Assembly (NCBI GenBank): GCA_013152325.1
Contig: JAADGN010000139.1
Location: 1-56,754, forward strand
Origin: Chloroflexota bacterium
GTDB taxonomy: Bacteria; Chloroflexota; Anaerolineae; Anaerolineales; Villigracilaceae
Direction: 5' to 3'
Length of the DNA stretch: 56,754 bases
Made by a program: the position numbers and the translations under genes. Every line of letters begins with the position of its first letter. Within the stretch, counting starts at the first letter, position 1. The notes beneath the pieces were generated by a model, which was not told the DNA's origin, made no database searches, and worked only from the letters and a program-made list of their open reading frames with translations. Positions 10,877 through 18,314 of the stretch are shown piece after piece.

Positions 10877-11422
10877 TCAGGTACCGATGGCTTCGTAGGC
10901 AAATACTGCCCTCAGCAAGCGATCAACAAGAATGCGCACGCCCATCGGCGGCCTGGCAGGGTCATTGACGACAAAATCAACCACGTAATAATCTGTCCCC
11001 TCGATATTTGCCGCGTACACTGTACGCTCTGCATCTGCCAGTTGTGGGTAATATTCCCTCACGAAGTCTATTGCCAAAGCCTCCGCCTCTGCTGTCTTCG
11101 TACCCATTATGGGGCTCAGCGTTTGAAGAATCCCCCAGATGTTAAGAGCCAAAAAGGTAACGATATAGCCCACCGCGAGCCAGCCCGCCGCTTTTGCAAC
11201 CGCTTGCCACACAGTCTGTTCAGGTCTTGAAGCCAAAGGGACAGGAGCCAAACGAAACCCGCAGCGCATGCAAAAACTGGCCGTTGTCGCGTTCGCCTGC
11301 CCACAATTTGGGCAAATCACCCCCGTCTGCTGCCGCGGCGCGGGTGCCTGCATTGCACTGCCGCATTGTTCACAAAACTTCACCCCCGGTCGATTCTCAA
11401 ATCCACAGGCGGAACACTTCAT
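10877..11422 (-). CDS. Zinc-ribbon single-helix membrane protein, cassette copy 1
   Basis: Codes for 181 residues. ATG 11422 is chosen because AAAGGAGATGGCTG precedes it and the zinc ribbon starts at once. Two ribbons are present: CSAC...CEQC (about 3-22) and CPNC...CMRC (about 36-56). A membrane helix (AAGWLVGYIVTFLALNIWGI region, about 75-98) is followed by an outer domain of about 85 residues with AEALAIDFVREYYPQL and YYVVDFVVN and ending VRILVDRLLRAVFAYE. Its size and strand pattern recall PepSY domains, which is an inference only. It resembles the gene at 12869-13411 at about 85% identity in the outer domain by eye, and always precedes an AIPxN protein by 43-48 bases, so the two products may work together. 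Confidence 0.75.
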   Translation of the reverse strand: MKCSACGFENRPGVKFCEQCGSAMQAPAPRQQTGVICPNCGQANATTASFCMRCGFRLAPVPLASRPEQTVWQAVAKAAGWLAVGYIVTFLALNIWGILQTLSPIMGTKTAEAEALAIDFVREYYPQLADAERTVYAANIEGTDYYVVDFVVNDPARPPMGVRILVDRLLRAVFAYEAIGT

Positions 11423-11577
11423 CAGCCATCTCCTTTCGATGAAGCGGAAGGAAGAAACTGCCAATAAGCCCCTTGTCACCTGTAAGCAAACAAATTATAT
11501 CAATTCCGCCCATTTAATTCAACAAGATTTGTGCGCCGTCATCCCATCCCTTTCCCAACCACTGATTACAGGATCAC

Positions 11578-12822
11578 TCAATTCCAACAGCCCGGTTCGG
11601 TATCCCCCGACAGGGTATACCAGTGCCCGTCAGAGCAACAACCGCCGCCCCACCAGGCAGTGGGGTCATGGTATGTCTGTCCGGCCGGGCAGGCATTGCT
11701 TCCGCCCCCACCCCCACCAGCACTTCCCTCAATGCCTGGCAGGTAGGCCATCTGGTCATTGAAGACGGCCGAGTCACATCCATTGACGCTCAGGCTCAAC
11801 GGGCGGACCGCGTTCGAGTATCCTGACGGCAGGGAAATGCTGCAATAGAGGCGTTCCTTGTAACCTTCGTATCCGCAGTTATTCGTGCTGTAATCTCCGA
11901 TGGCAGCAGAATACTCCCACGAACCGCTGTCGCCCGGAATCTGCCTCTCCAGCCCCGGGACACCGTCCGGAATCTTGAAGTAGAACTTCAGGGGCGAACC
12001 GGGCTGCCAGTCCAGGTAGACGACCGACATATCCAGCCCGCCGAAGAGGTCGCAGCGGTCAGCCACAGAAGCTTGCTCTGCGCCTGTCGCTGGTTGCGCA
12101 GAGGCCTCTTGCACTTCAATGTACACCAAACTCCCCGCGCGGGAACCATCTACGCCGACTGCATCTACCGCGTAAGATTGGGAAACTTCAGGGCAAACCT
12201 GCTTTGCGCCATCAGAATCTGATGACGTTCCATTGAACCAAACCTGATTTGATCCCGTTACACGCCAGCGAATATTGGTACATTCACCGCTTGTGAGCGC
12301 GTAGGCATCCGCCCAGATTTGCACGTCGATTGGTTCTGACGGCCCCGCCAATTCTACGCCAGCCTGGTAAGCCTGATCTGAATAATAAGTGTATTTGGTT
12401 TTTTCGGTACATCGCCCTGACCCGCAGACTTTTTCGCCAAAATCCGGCAGGCGTGAAAATTTTACTCCCTGAATGAAATTGGATGGGATGGCATTCGATG
12501 GGATAGCGTTGGACGGAATAGCATTCGACGGGATAGCATTCGACGGAATGGCATTCGATGGGATAGCATTGGAGGGGATGGCATTCGATGGGATAGCGTT
12601 GGACGGAATGGCATTCGATGGAATCGCGTTGGACGGAATTGCCCCCTTACGGTCCACATACACGATCTGAACCGGCTGCCGGGAATTTGAAAGATCAACC
12701 TTGGGTTGGTGCGGAGAGGTTGCCACTGCCGCTGAAAGTCCTCCAAGGAACGCGCTGGCATACACCAACCCCTTTACAAGAGGTTTTACGACTTTCTTCA
12801 CAACTTTCTTCCAAAAACTCAT
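11578..12822 (-). CDS. Secreted AIPSN-repeat protein, paralogue 2
   Basis: Codes for 414 residues. Two ATGs are adjacent (12825 and 12822); the second is chosen because AGGAGG then lies five bases away. A strongly basic start (SFWKKVVKKVVKPLVKGL) runs into a hydrophobic stretch, then PHQPKVDLSNSRQPVQI and eleven perfect AIPSN pentapeptides. After a CGSGRCTE loop comes an Ig-like domain (SGECTNIRWRVTGSNQVWFN), the shared domain VVYLDWQPGSPLKFYFK to AYLPGIE (over 80% identical to paralogue 1 by eye), a Gly-rich linker, and a tail that is unlike paralogue 1 (ACPAGQTYHDPTAWWGGGCC start, ending PGCWN). The trunk is conserved and the tip differs, a pattern seen in exported modular adhesins and effectors. 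Function unknown. Confidence 0.75.
   Translation of the reverse strand: MSFWKKVVKKVVKPLVKGLVYASAFLGGLSAAVATSPHQPKVDLSNSRQPVQIVYVDRKGAIPSNAIPSNAIPSNAIPSNAIPSNAIPSNAIPSNAIPSNAIPSNAIPSNAIPSNFIQGVKFSRLPDFGEKVCGSGRCTEKTKYTYYSDQAYQAGVELAGPSEPIDVQIWADAYALTSGECTNIRWRVTGSNQVWFNGTSSDSDGAKQVCPEVSQSYAVDAVGVDGSRAGSLVYIEVQEASAQPATGAEQASVADRCDLFGGLDMSVVYLDWQPGSPLKFYFKIPDGVPGLERQIPGDSGSWEYSAAIGDYSTNNCGYEGYKERLYCSISLPSGYSNAVRPLSLSVNGCDSAVFNDQMAYLPGIEGSAGGGGGGSNACPAGQTYHDPTAWWGGGCCSDGHWYTLSGDTEPGCWN
12478..12642 (-). repeat. Eleven 15-base coding repeats (AIPSN)
   Basis: Eleven consecutive in-frame 15-base units in the gene 11578-12822. All code for AIPSN. Every difference among the units is synonymous: Ala GCC/GCT/GCG/GCA, Ile ATC/ATT, Pro CCA/CCG/CCC, Ser TCC/TCG, Asn AAT/AAC. 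Confidence 0.92.
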
Positions 12823-12868
12823 CATGGCCTCCTATCTCTTGAAAGAGATAAGCTGTTCAGGGAAGTCA

Positions 12869-13411
12869 TCATGTCCCGCCTTCAATGTGCTCATAAGCAA
12901 ACACCGCCCGCAACAAGCGATCCACCAGGATGCGCACCCCCATCGGCGATTTGGCCGGGTCATTGACAACAAAGTCAACGACATAATAATCCGTGCCCTG
13001 GATATTTGCCGTATACACTGTGCGCTCTGCGTTCACCAGTTGAGGATAATGTTCCCGCACAAATTCCACCGCCAGAACTTCTGCATCTGCTGTCTTTGTG
13101 CCTGTTATCGGGCTTAGCGTTTGAAGAATTCCCCAAACGTTAAGCGCCAAAAAAGTCAGGATATAACCTGCCACAAGCCAACCTGCAGCCTTTGCAACTG
13201 TTTTCCACACGGTCTGTTCAGGCTTGGCAGAGGCGAAACCAAACCCGCAATGCATGCAAAAGCTGGCCGTTGTCGCGTTCGCCTGTCCGCAATTTGGGCA
13301 AAAACGCCCGGCGGCGTCTGTGGTCTGTAGTTGAGGTGGCATTTCATTGCCACAACCCTCACAGAACTTCACCCCCGGGCGATTGTCCGATCCGCAGTTA
13401 GAACATTTCAT
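12869..13411 (-). CDS. Zinc-ribbon single-helix membrane protein, cassette copy 2
   Basis: Codes for 180 residues. ATG 13411 follows GAGGAAAG and begins directly with the ribbon MKCSNCGSDNRPGVKFCEGC; a second ribbon CPNC...CMHC follows near residues 38-58. One membrane helix (WLVAGYILTFLALNVWGILQ, about 76-98) separates these from an outer domain ending ILVDRLLRAVFAYEHIEGGT. It is the first gene of the five-gene minus-strand group that ends at the terminator 8541-8568, and it precedes the AIPSN gene by less than 50 bases. The zinc ribbons may bind a cytoplasmic partner or sense metal or redox state; nothing in the sequence settles this. Confidence 0.75.
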   Translation of the reverse strand: MKCSNCGSDNRPGVKFCEGCGNEMPPQLQTTDAAGRFCPNCGQANATTASFCMHCGFGFASAKPEQTVWKTVAKAAGWLVAGYILTFLALNVWGILQTLSPITGTKTADAEVLAVEFVREHYPQLVNAERTVYTANIQGTDYYVVDFVVNDPAKSPMGVRILVDRLLRAVFAYEHIEGGT

Positions 13412-13582
13412 AGGCTTTCCTCGCCATTCTATATCCATATCACACGGAGAAGCGCTTTCATCTAACTACCCTTAAAAAGTTTTGCGCCGACATCAAGAAT
13501 ACTTTAGCATATTTTTTGTACAATTGCAACAGGTTTTGTCCAATAATTACAATTCTCGCACAAACTGCTCTGACCCGCGCCA

Positions 13583-13611
13583 TTGACACCGTTTCCGTTC
13601 AGCATTATAAG
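13583..13611 (+). promoter_or_regulatory. Near-consensus sigma-70 promoter giving a leaderless mRNA
   Basis: TTGACA at 13583-13588 and TATAAG at 13606-13611 are 17 bases apart, which is optimal. The ATG of the lytic transglycosylase is at 13619, seven bases after the -10 box, so transcription should begin at or next to the start codon. An AAGGGG lies just before the ATG but would not be, or barely be, in the transcript. Confidence 0.75.
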
Positions 13612-13618
13612 GGGCGTC

Positions 13619-16039
13619 ATGGACAAGAAATTCCCCCTGCCCAGCCTGTGGCTGGTCTTGGCGCTCACAGCTTGCAGCATCGCCCCTCTTCCCGCCGGCC
13701 CGACCGCGACCCCCAGCGTGACCGTCACGCCCAGCGTCACCCCTTCCCCCACGCCGACCCTGACCCCAACCCCGTCGCCGACGCCGACCCCCATTGCGCG
13801 CGTCTCGAACGGCGAACAAGCGCTGTTCGACGGCGATTACGAACTGGCCCGCGCCGAATTTCAGGCCGCGCTGAAGGAATCCAGCGATGCACAACTGCGT
13901 GCGGCTGCCCTGTGGGGACTGGGGCGCGTCGAATATGCAGATGAACGCTATCCCGCCGCGCTGACTGCGCTCCAGCAGTTGACGACAGCCTATCCCGATT
14001 CCCCCTTTGCCGCCTACGCCTTCTTCCTGACCGGTCAGGCGCACATGGCCCAGAATCACTATCAGGAGGCCGCGGCGGCCTACGCAGCCTATCTGTCCCT
14101 GCGCCCCGGCCTGCTCGAAAGTTACGTCCAGGAATTACGCGGGGACGCGCTCTTCGCTGATGGAGACTACCCCGGCGCCCTGACCGCCTACCAATCCGCG
14201 CTCGACGCGCCGCGCCTGGACGACGGCCTGCAGCTGGACATCAAGATCGCCCGCGCCCGGGCCGCCATCGGCGACTACGCCGCCGCGCTCTCCATCTACG
14301 ACGATGTCGCCAGCCGCACGAACAACGATTTTATCAAAGCGCAAATGGATTATCTCGCCGGGTACGCTTATCTGATGCTCGGCCAGAACGAGAACGCCTA
14401 CCAACGCTATCTGCACACCGTCGAGAACTACCCCCTGGCATACGACTCATATGTCGCCCTGGTCGAACTGGTGGCCGCGGAAGTGCCCGTGGACGACTTC
14501 GACCGCGGTCTGGTCGATTACTTCGCCGCCCAATACGACGTCGCGCTGGCCGCCTTCGACCGGTATCTGGCCGCCAACCCACAAAACGACGGTACTGTCC
14601 ACTACTACCGTGCGCTGACGCTGCGCGCCCTCGACCGTCCTTTAGAAGAAATAGCCGAATGGGACACGCTCATCGTCAACTACGTCGACAACCGCTACTG
14701 GTCAAACGCCTGGGATGAGAAAGCCTACGCCCAGTGGGCCTATCTGGACAATTACAGCGCCGCCGCACAGACCCTGCTGGATTTCGTCCACGCGGCGCCC
14801 GGACACCCCGAAGCACCCGATTTCCTGATGAGCGCCGCCCGCATCCTGGAGCGTGACGACAAATTGGATGAAGCCGCCATGGTATGGGCGCGCATCGCGG
14901 ACGAATATCCCGGCTCCGAACTGGTGCCGCGGGCGCTCTTTCTTTCCGGCATCGCCTACTACCGCGACCAAAATTACGCCCAGGCGCTGACCAGCTTTCA
15001 GCGCGACCTGATCCTGGCCGACAAACCCGAAGACCAGGCGCGCGCTTACCTGTGGATCGGCAAAACGCAGCAGCAACTGGGAGATGCAGCCGCCGTCCAG
15101 ACGGCCTGGCAGCAAGCGCAGGCCATCGACCCAACCGGCTACTACAGCGAACGCGCCCGCGACCTGCTGATGGGCAACGCGCCATTCACGCCGCCAGCCC
15201 TGTACTATCCGGACGCTGACCTGGCCGCCGAGCGAGTCGAAGCCGCTTCCTGGATACGTGTGACCTTCAACCTGCCCGCCGAGACCGACCTGAGCAGCCC
15301 CGGCCCCCTGCTGCAAGATACCCGCCTGCAACGCGGCAGGGAATTCTGGGAGCTGGGTCTGTACGACGAAGCGCGGCTGGAGTTCGAGAGCCTGCGCGCC
15401 GCGGTCAGCGAAAGCCCGGCAGACAGTTTCCGCCTCGCCAACTACCTGCTCGACCTGGGCATGTACCGTCCCGCGGTCTTCGCCATCCGCCAGGTGCTCA
15501 CCCTGGCTGGCCTGGAAGACCACGCCGATTCGCTGCACGTACCGGCTTACTTCAACCACGTCCGCTACGGGCTGTATTACGAAGACATCGTCACCCCCGC
15601 TGCACAAGACAACGGTCTGCACCCGCTCTTCCTGTTCAGCGTGATCCGGCAGGAAAGCCTCTTCGAGGGATTCGTCAGTTCGACCGCCGGGGCGCGCGGA
15701 CTGATGCAGATCATCCCCAGCACCGGCGCCAGCATCGCCAGAAATATGGGCTGGCCGTTCTATTACAAGCCCAGCGACCTGTACCGTCCGCTGGTCAGCG
15801 TAACCCTGGGCGCGCATTACCTGTCATCCAACCGCCGCCTGCTGGATGGCGACATCTATGCCGCGCTAGCCGCATACAACGCCGGGCCGGGCAATGCCCT
15901 CATCTGGAAAGACCTGGGCGGAGACGATCCCGACCTGTTGCTCGAAGTCATCCGTTTCGCAGAGACGCGGCGATACATCCAGTACATCTACGAAACATAC
16001 AACATCTACCGCACGCTGTACGGCACCGCGCCGCAATGA
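13619..16039 (+). CDS. Lytic transglycosylase lipoprotein with tetratricopeptide repeats
   Basis: Codes for 806 residues. ATG 13619 fits the promoter just upstream and gives a lipoprotein signal ending LALTACS (Cys near 20). A Thr/Pro linker (about 30-62) precedes a long helical array of TPR-like repeats (about 65-640; for example ALTAYQSALDAPRLDDGLQL, AAMVWARIADEYPGSE). The C-terminal domain is a Slt70-type transglycosylase: catalytic Glu in LFSVIRQESLFEGFVSS, then GARGLMQIIPSTG and AALAAYNAGPGNALIW. It cleaves peptidoglycan glycan strands at the outer face of the membrane, for turnover or for inserting machinery. The architecture matches Slt70 with TPRs replacing the superhelix. It is monocistronic, ending at the terminator at 16110. 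Confidence 0.88.
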   Translation: MDKKFPLPSLWLVLALTACSIAPLPAGPTATPSVTVTPSVTPSPTPTLTPTPSPTPTPIARVSNGEQALFDGDYELARAEFQAALKESSDAQLRAAALWGLGRVEYADERYPAALTALQQLTTAYPDSPFAAYAFFLTGQAHMAQNHYQEAAAAYAAYLSLRPGLLESYVQELRGDALFADGDYPGALTAYQSALDAPRLDDGLQLDIKIARARAAIGDYAAALSIYDDVASRTNNDFIKAQMDYLAGYAYLMLGQNENAYQRYLHTVENYPLAYDSYVALVELVAAEVPVDDFDRGLVDYFAAQYDVALAAFDRYLAANPQNDGTVHYYRALTLRALDRPLEEIAEWDTLIVNYVDNRYWSNAWDEKAYAQWAYLDNYSAAAQTLLDFVHAAPGHPEAPDFLMSAARILERDDKLDEAAMVWARIADEYPGSELVPRALFLSGIAYYRDQNYAQALTSFQRDLILADKPEDQARAYLWIGKTQQQLGDAAAVQTAWQQAQAIDPTGYYSERARDLLMGNAPFTPPALYYPDADLAAERVEAASWIRVTFNLPAETDLSSPGPLLQDTRLQRGREFWELGLYDEARLEFESLRAAVSESPADSFRLANYLLDLGMYRPAVFAIRQVLTLAGLEDHADSLHVPAYFNHVRYGLYYEDIVTPAAQDNGLHPLFLFSVIRQESLFEGFVSSTAGARGLMQIIPSTGASIARNMGWPFYYKPSDLYRPLVSVTLGAHYLSSNRRLLDGDIYAALAAYNAGPGNALIWKDLGGDDPDLLLEVIRFAETRRYIQYIYETYNIYRTLYGTAPQ

Positions 16040-16109
16040 TCACGGGCGCGAGTCCCGGTCACGATGCCCTGCCTTCCAGCGTAACACGGCGAAAAACGAC
16101 AACAAAAAA

Positions 16110-16138
16110 AGACCCGGTTTCTCCGCCGGGTCTTTTTG
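16110..16138. terminator. Bidirectional intrinsic terminator
   Basis: AGACCCGG (16110-16117) pairs with CCGGGTCT (16126-16133), followed by TTTTT on the plus strand and by a run of seven T residues on the minus strand (16104-16110). It serves the transglycosylase gene and the convergent DUF167 gene. Confidence 0.85.
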
Positions 16139-16153
16139 GTGAACAACAGACGT

Positions 16154-16465
16154 CTACTCCAAGTACTCATGGATGCGCTGCTGCACCATTTTTGCGTCCA
16201 TATCCAAAATCGAGATCAATTTGTCCCGCCCCGTTGCGCCGGCGACAATGTCAATGCGAGACTTGGCGACCCCCAACACGTCGGACAGGAACTTGATCAG
16301 GGCTTCGTTGGCCTTTCCATCAACAGGCGGCGCGGTGAGATGGATTTTCACTGCCCCATCGTCCATAACGCCAACGATCGTGTTCCGGCTGGCTTTCGGC
16401 GTAAGCCGCACCGCCAGCGCCGCCCCCTTCTTCCCATCGTGCAAATGAAATTTACGAGACCTCAT
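16154..16465 (-). CDS. DUF167 (YggU-like) protein
   Basis: Codes for 103 residues; ATG 16465 follows GAGGTGAG. Family marks are VRLTPKASRNTIVG (about 19-32), VKIHLTAPPVDGKANEALIKF (about 39-59) and VLGVAKSRIDIVAGATGRDK. The small alpha/beta fold is widespread and has no established biochemical role. In many bacteria it sits next to yggT and yggS, as it does here (nine bases from yggT), and it is the last gene of a minus-strand run that began with the glutaredoxin-DUF2085 gene. Confidence 0.85.
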   Translation of the reverse strand: MRSRKFHLHDGKKGAALAVRLTPKASRNTIVGVMDDGAVKIHLTAPPVDGKANEALIKFLSDVLGVAKSRIDIVAGATGRDKLISILDMDAKMVQQRIHEYLE

Positions 16466-16474
16466 CCACTCACC

Positions 16475-16741
16475 TCAACTTAGGGCATATAAAAGGTTGG
16501 TCAATGCGGCTGCCAAAACCTGAATTAAAATAATTAATATCAGGGGACTAAAATCGAACATACCCACCAAAGGTACTACCTGGCGGATGGGTCGCAGCAG
16601 CGGCTCGACAATTTGGTCGACCATTCTCCGCACTGAATGATAAGGCGACATAAAATATGACAACACCGCGGAAACAATGACCAACAGAACCAACAGTTGT
16701 GCCGTTATATCAATAAGGCGAACCAAGATAAAGATAATCAA
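16475..16741 (-). CDS. YggT-family membrane protein
   Basis: Codes for 88 residues beginning at TTG 16741, with AGGAGGG upstream as a strong binding site supporting the rare start codon. Two membrane helices flank a conserved loop carrying SYFMSPYHSVRRMVDQIVEP and LRPIRQVVP, typical of YggT proteins. The family is linked with cell-shape, osmotic and thylakoid/nucleoid placement functions in different organisms, with no single known activity. Gene order DUF167-yggT-yggS is conserved widely. Confidence 0.85.
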   Translation of the reverse strand: MIIFILVRLIDITAQLLVLLVIVSAVLSYFMSPYHSVRRMVDQIVEPLLRPIRQVVPLVGMFDFSPLILIILIQVLAAALTNLLYALS

Positions 16742-16753
16742 CGAACCCTCCTA

Positions 16754-17485
16754 TTATGCGGGACGCGGCCCCACAATGGCCTGCCCCACCCGAACGAGTG
16801 TTGCCCCTTCCTGGACCGCGACCTGGAAATCCACGCTCGTACCCATCGACAGTTCCTGCCATGCGGCTTGTGGAAATTGTACAGACAGGTAATCCCGCAG
16901 TTGGCGCAGGCGGCGGAAATAAGGCCGTGACAGCTCCGCGTCCGTGAAGAACGGCGGCATGGTCATCACGCCGCGCACATCAAGGTGGGCCAAGCCCAGC
17001 AATTGATCGATCTCCGGCAGCAAATCTGCCCAACGCGCGACGTCCCGGGCCGGCCAGCCAAATTTGCTCTCCTCGCCGCCGACATTGAACTCCAGCAGCA
17101 CCGGCAGCCTGCGCCCGGTCTCGGCTGAAAAGCGGTCCAGACGGCGGGCCAGTTTGAGACTGTCGAGGGAATGTAAAAGGGCAAAATGTTCGGCCACCAG
17201 CCGCGCCTTGCGGCTTTGCACATGACCGATCATATGCCATTCTACCTTATTTTCGGCTCCCAAATCTTGTATTTTCGTCACAGCTTCTTCGGGGTAGTTC
17301 TCCCCGAAAACATGCACTCCTGCCGCAAGCGCGGCCTGCAACACAGGCAGTGGCTGGGACTTGGTCACCACAACCAACTGCACAGACCCCGGCTCACGCC
17401 CAACAGCCCGGGCGGCAGTTGCTATCCGCGCCTGAACACTCAGGTAGCGTTCACGGATCGCAGCAACAAGCGTCTCATCTAGCAC
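16754..17485 (-). CDS. YggS-family pyridoxal phosphate homeostasis protein
   Basis: Codes for 243 residues starting at GTG 17485 with GGAGAG upstream. It is a PLP-binding TIM-barrel protein without known catalysis that keeps vitamin B6 pools and amino-acid metabolism balanced. The Schiff-base lysine is in LVVVTKSQP (about residue 42). Other marks are VFGENYPEEAVTKI, WHMIGHVQSRKAR, FNVGGEESKFGW and LSMGTSVDFQVAVQEGATLVRVG. The family's usual LSMGMS-D reads LSMGTSVD here. It starts 29 bases after the pgeF stop, so the two are probably cotranscribed. Confidence 0.9.
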   Translation of the reverse strand: MLDETLVAAIRERYLSVQARIATAARAVGREPGSVQLVVVTKSQPLPVLQAALAAGVHVFGENYPEEAVTKIQDLGAENKVEWHMIGHVQSRKARLVAEHFALLHSLDSLKLARRLDRFSAETGRRLPVLLEFNVGGEESKFGWPARDVARWADLLPEIDQLLGLAHLDVRGVMTMPPFFTDAELSRPYFRRLRQLRDYLSVQFPQAAWQELSMGTSVDFQVAVQEGATLVRVGQAIVGPRPA

Positions 17486-17514
17486 AATTTCTCTCCTGCT
17501 TCACGCAGCCGTCC

Positions 17515-18294
17515 TTATGCCTTCAACGCGATCAAGGCCCCAAAGCGACCGGTCTTCCCGTGCTCGCCGCGGTGAGAGTACCAATCTTCCTGGTGACAGG
17601 CCGTGCACACGCGGGCAATTTCGACATGTTCCACGCCAGCCCGTTCCAGCAGCAGCTGGTTGGCCGACCACAGGTCAAAAGAGACGCGTCCGTTCGCGCA
17701 CAACAACCCGTCGGCATCCTTGCCAAAGGATTGTTTTACCTGCCCAACGACGTCCGGGCCGACCTCGTAATGGTCAGGGCCGATCGAGGGGCCGATGGCC
17801 GCCTGGATGTCCGCCGGGCGCGAGCCATAACGCGCCTGCATGGCCTCGACCGCGGCCGTCGCCACGCCGCGCACTGTTCCCATCCAACCGGCGTGCGCCA
17901 GTCCGACCACGCCAAGACGTGCATCCAGGAGCAGGATGGGCACACAATCCGCGAAACGCATGAACAGGGTCACCTCGGGGCGGTCGGTAAGGATGATGTC
18001 GGCTTTTTGGTGGGAAGCGACCGGGTCGCGGGGCGCGTCGCCGAAGGCGACATTTGCGCTGTGCACCTGCCAAACGTCGAAGATCGACCCGGGAGCGCGT
18101 CCCAGCGCAGCGAAGGCCCGTCTCCGGTTCTCACGCACCCGGACAGGGTCGTCGCCGACCGTTCCGCCGACATTCAGCGAATCCCATGGTTCGGGGCTGA
18201 CCCCTCCCTGCCGGGTGAAGACCGCATGGACAATCGTCTCCGGGAAATCGCCAAAGGTGAAATAGCGAACGCCGTCTCGTTCCGAAAAAGCCAT
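17515..18294 (-). CDS. pgeF: Laccase-domain protein YfiH/PgeF
   Basis: Codes for 259 residues. The family acts as a purine nucleoside phosphorylase/deaminase or peptidoglycan-editing factor, removing misincorporated residues from wall precursors. Metal ligands are seen in WQVHSANV (His near 75), FADCVPILLLD (Cys near 115) and LAHAGWMGTVRG (His near 132). CTACHQEDWYSHRGEHGKTGRF near the C-terminus is characteristic. Length is normal. It lies between the glutaredoxin-DUF2085 gene (20 bases upstream) and yggS, a neighbourhood commonly seen around yggS and division genes. Confidence 0.88.
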   Translation of the reverse strand: MAFSERDGVRYFTFGDFPETIVHAVFTRQGGVSPEPWDSLNVGGTVGDDPVRVRENRRRAFAALGRAPGSIFDVWQVHSANVAFGDAPRDPVASHQKADIILTDRPEVTLFMRFADCVPILLLDARLGVVGLAHAGWMGTVRGVATAAVEAMQARYGSRPADIQAAIGPSIGPDHYEVGPDVVGQVKQSFGKDADGLLCANGRVSFDLWSANQLLLERAGVEHVEIARVCTACHQEDWYSHRGEHGKTGRFGALIALKA

Positions 18295-18314
18295 CGAGCG
18301 CTTATTGCCTCACT

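Noticed and set aside
12473-12670. Plus-strand frame MKLDGMAFDGIALDG... over the AIPSN repeats
   Set aside because: A 15-base repeat without stops is open on both strands. The minus-strand gene has a binding site, a signal-like start and conserved flanking domains; the plus frame has none.
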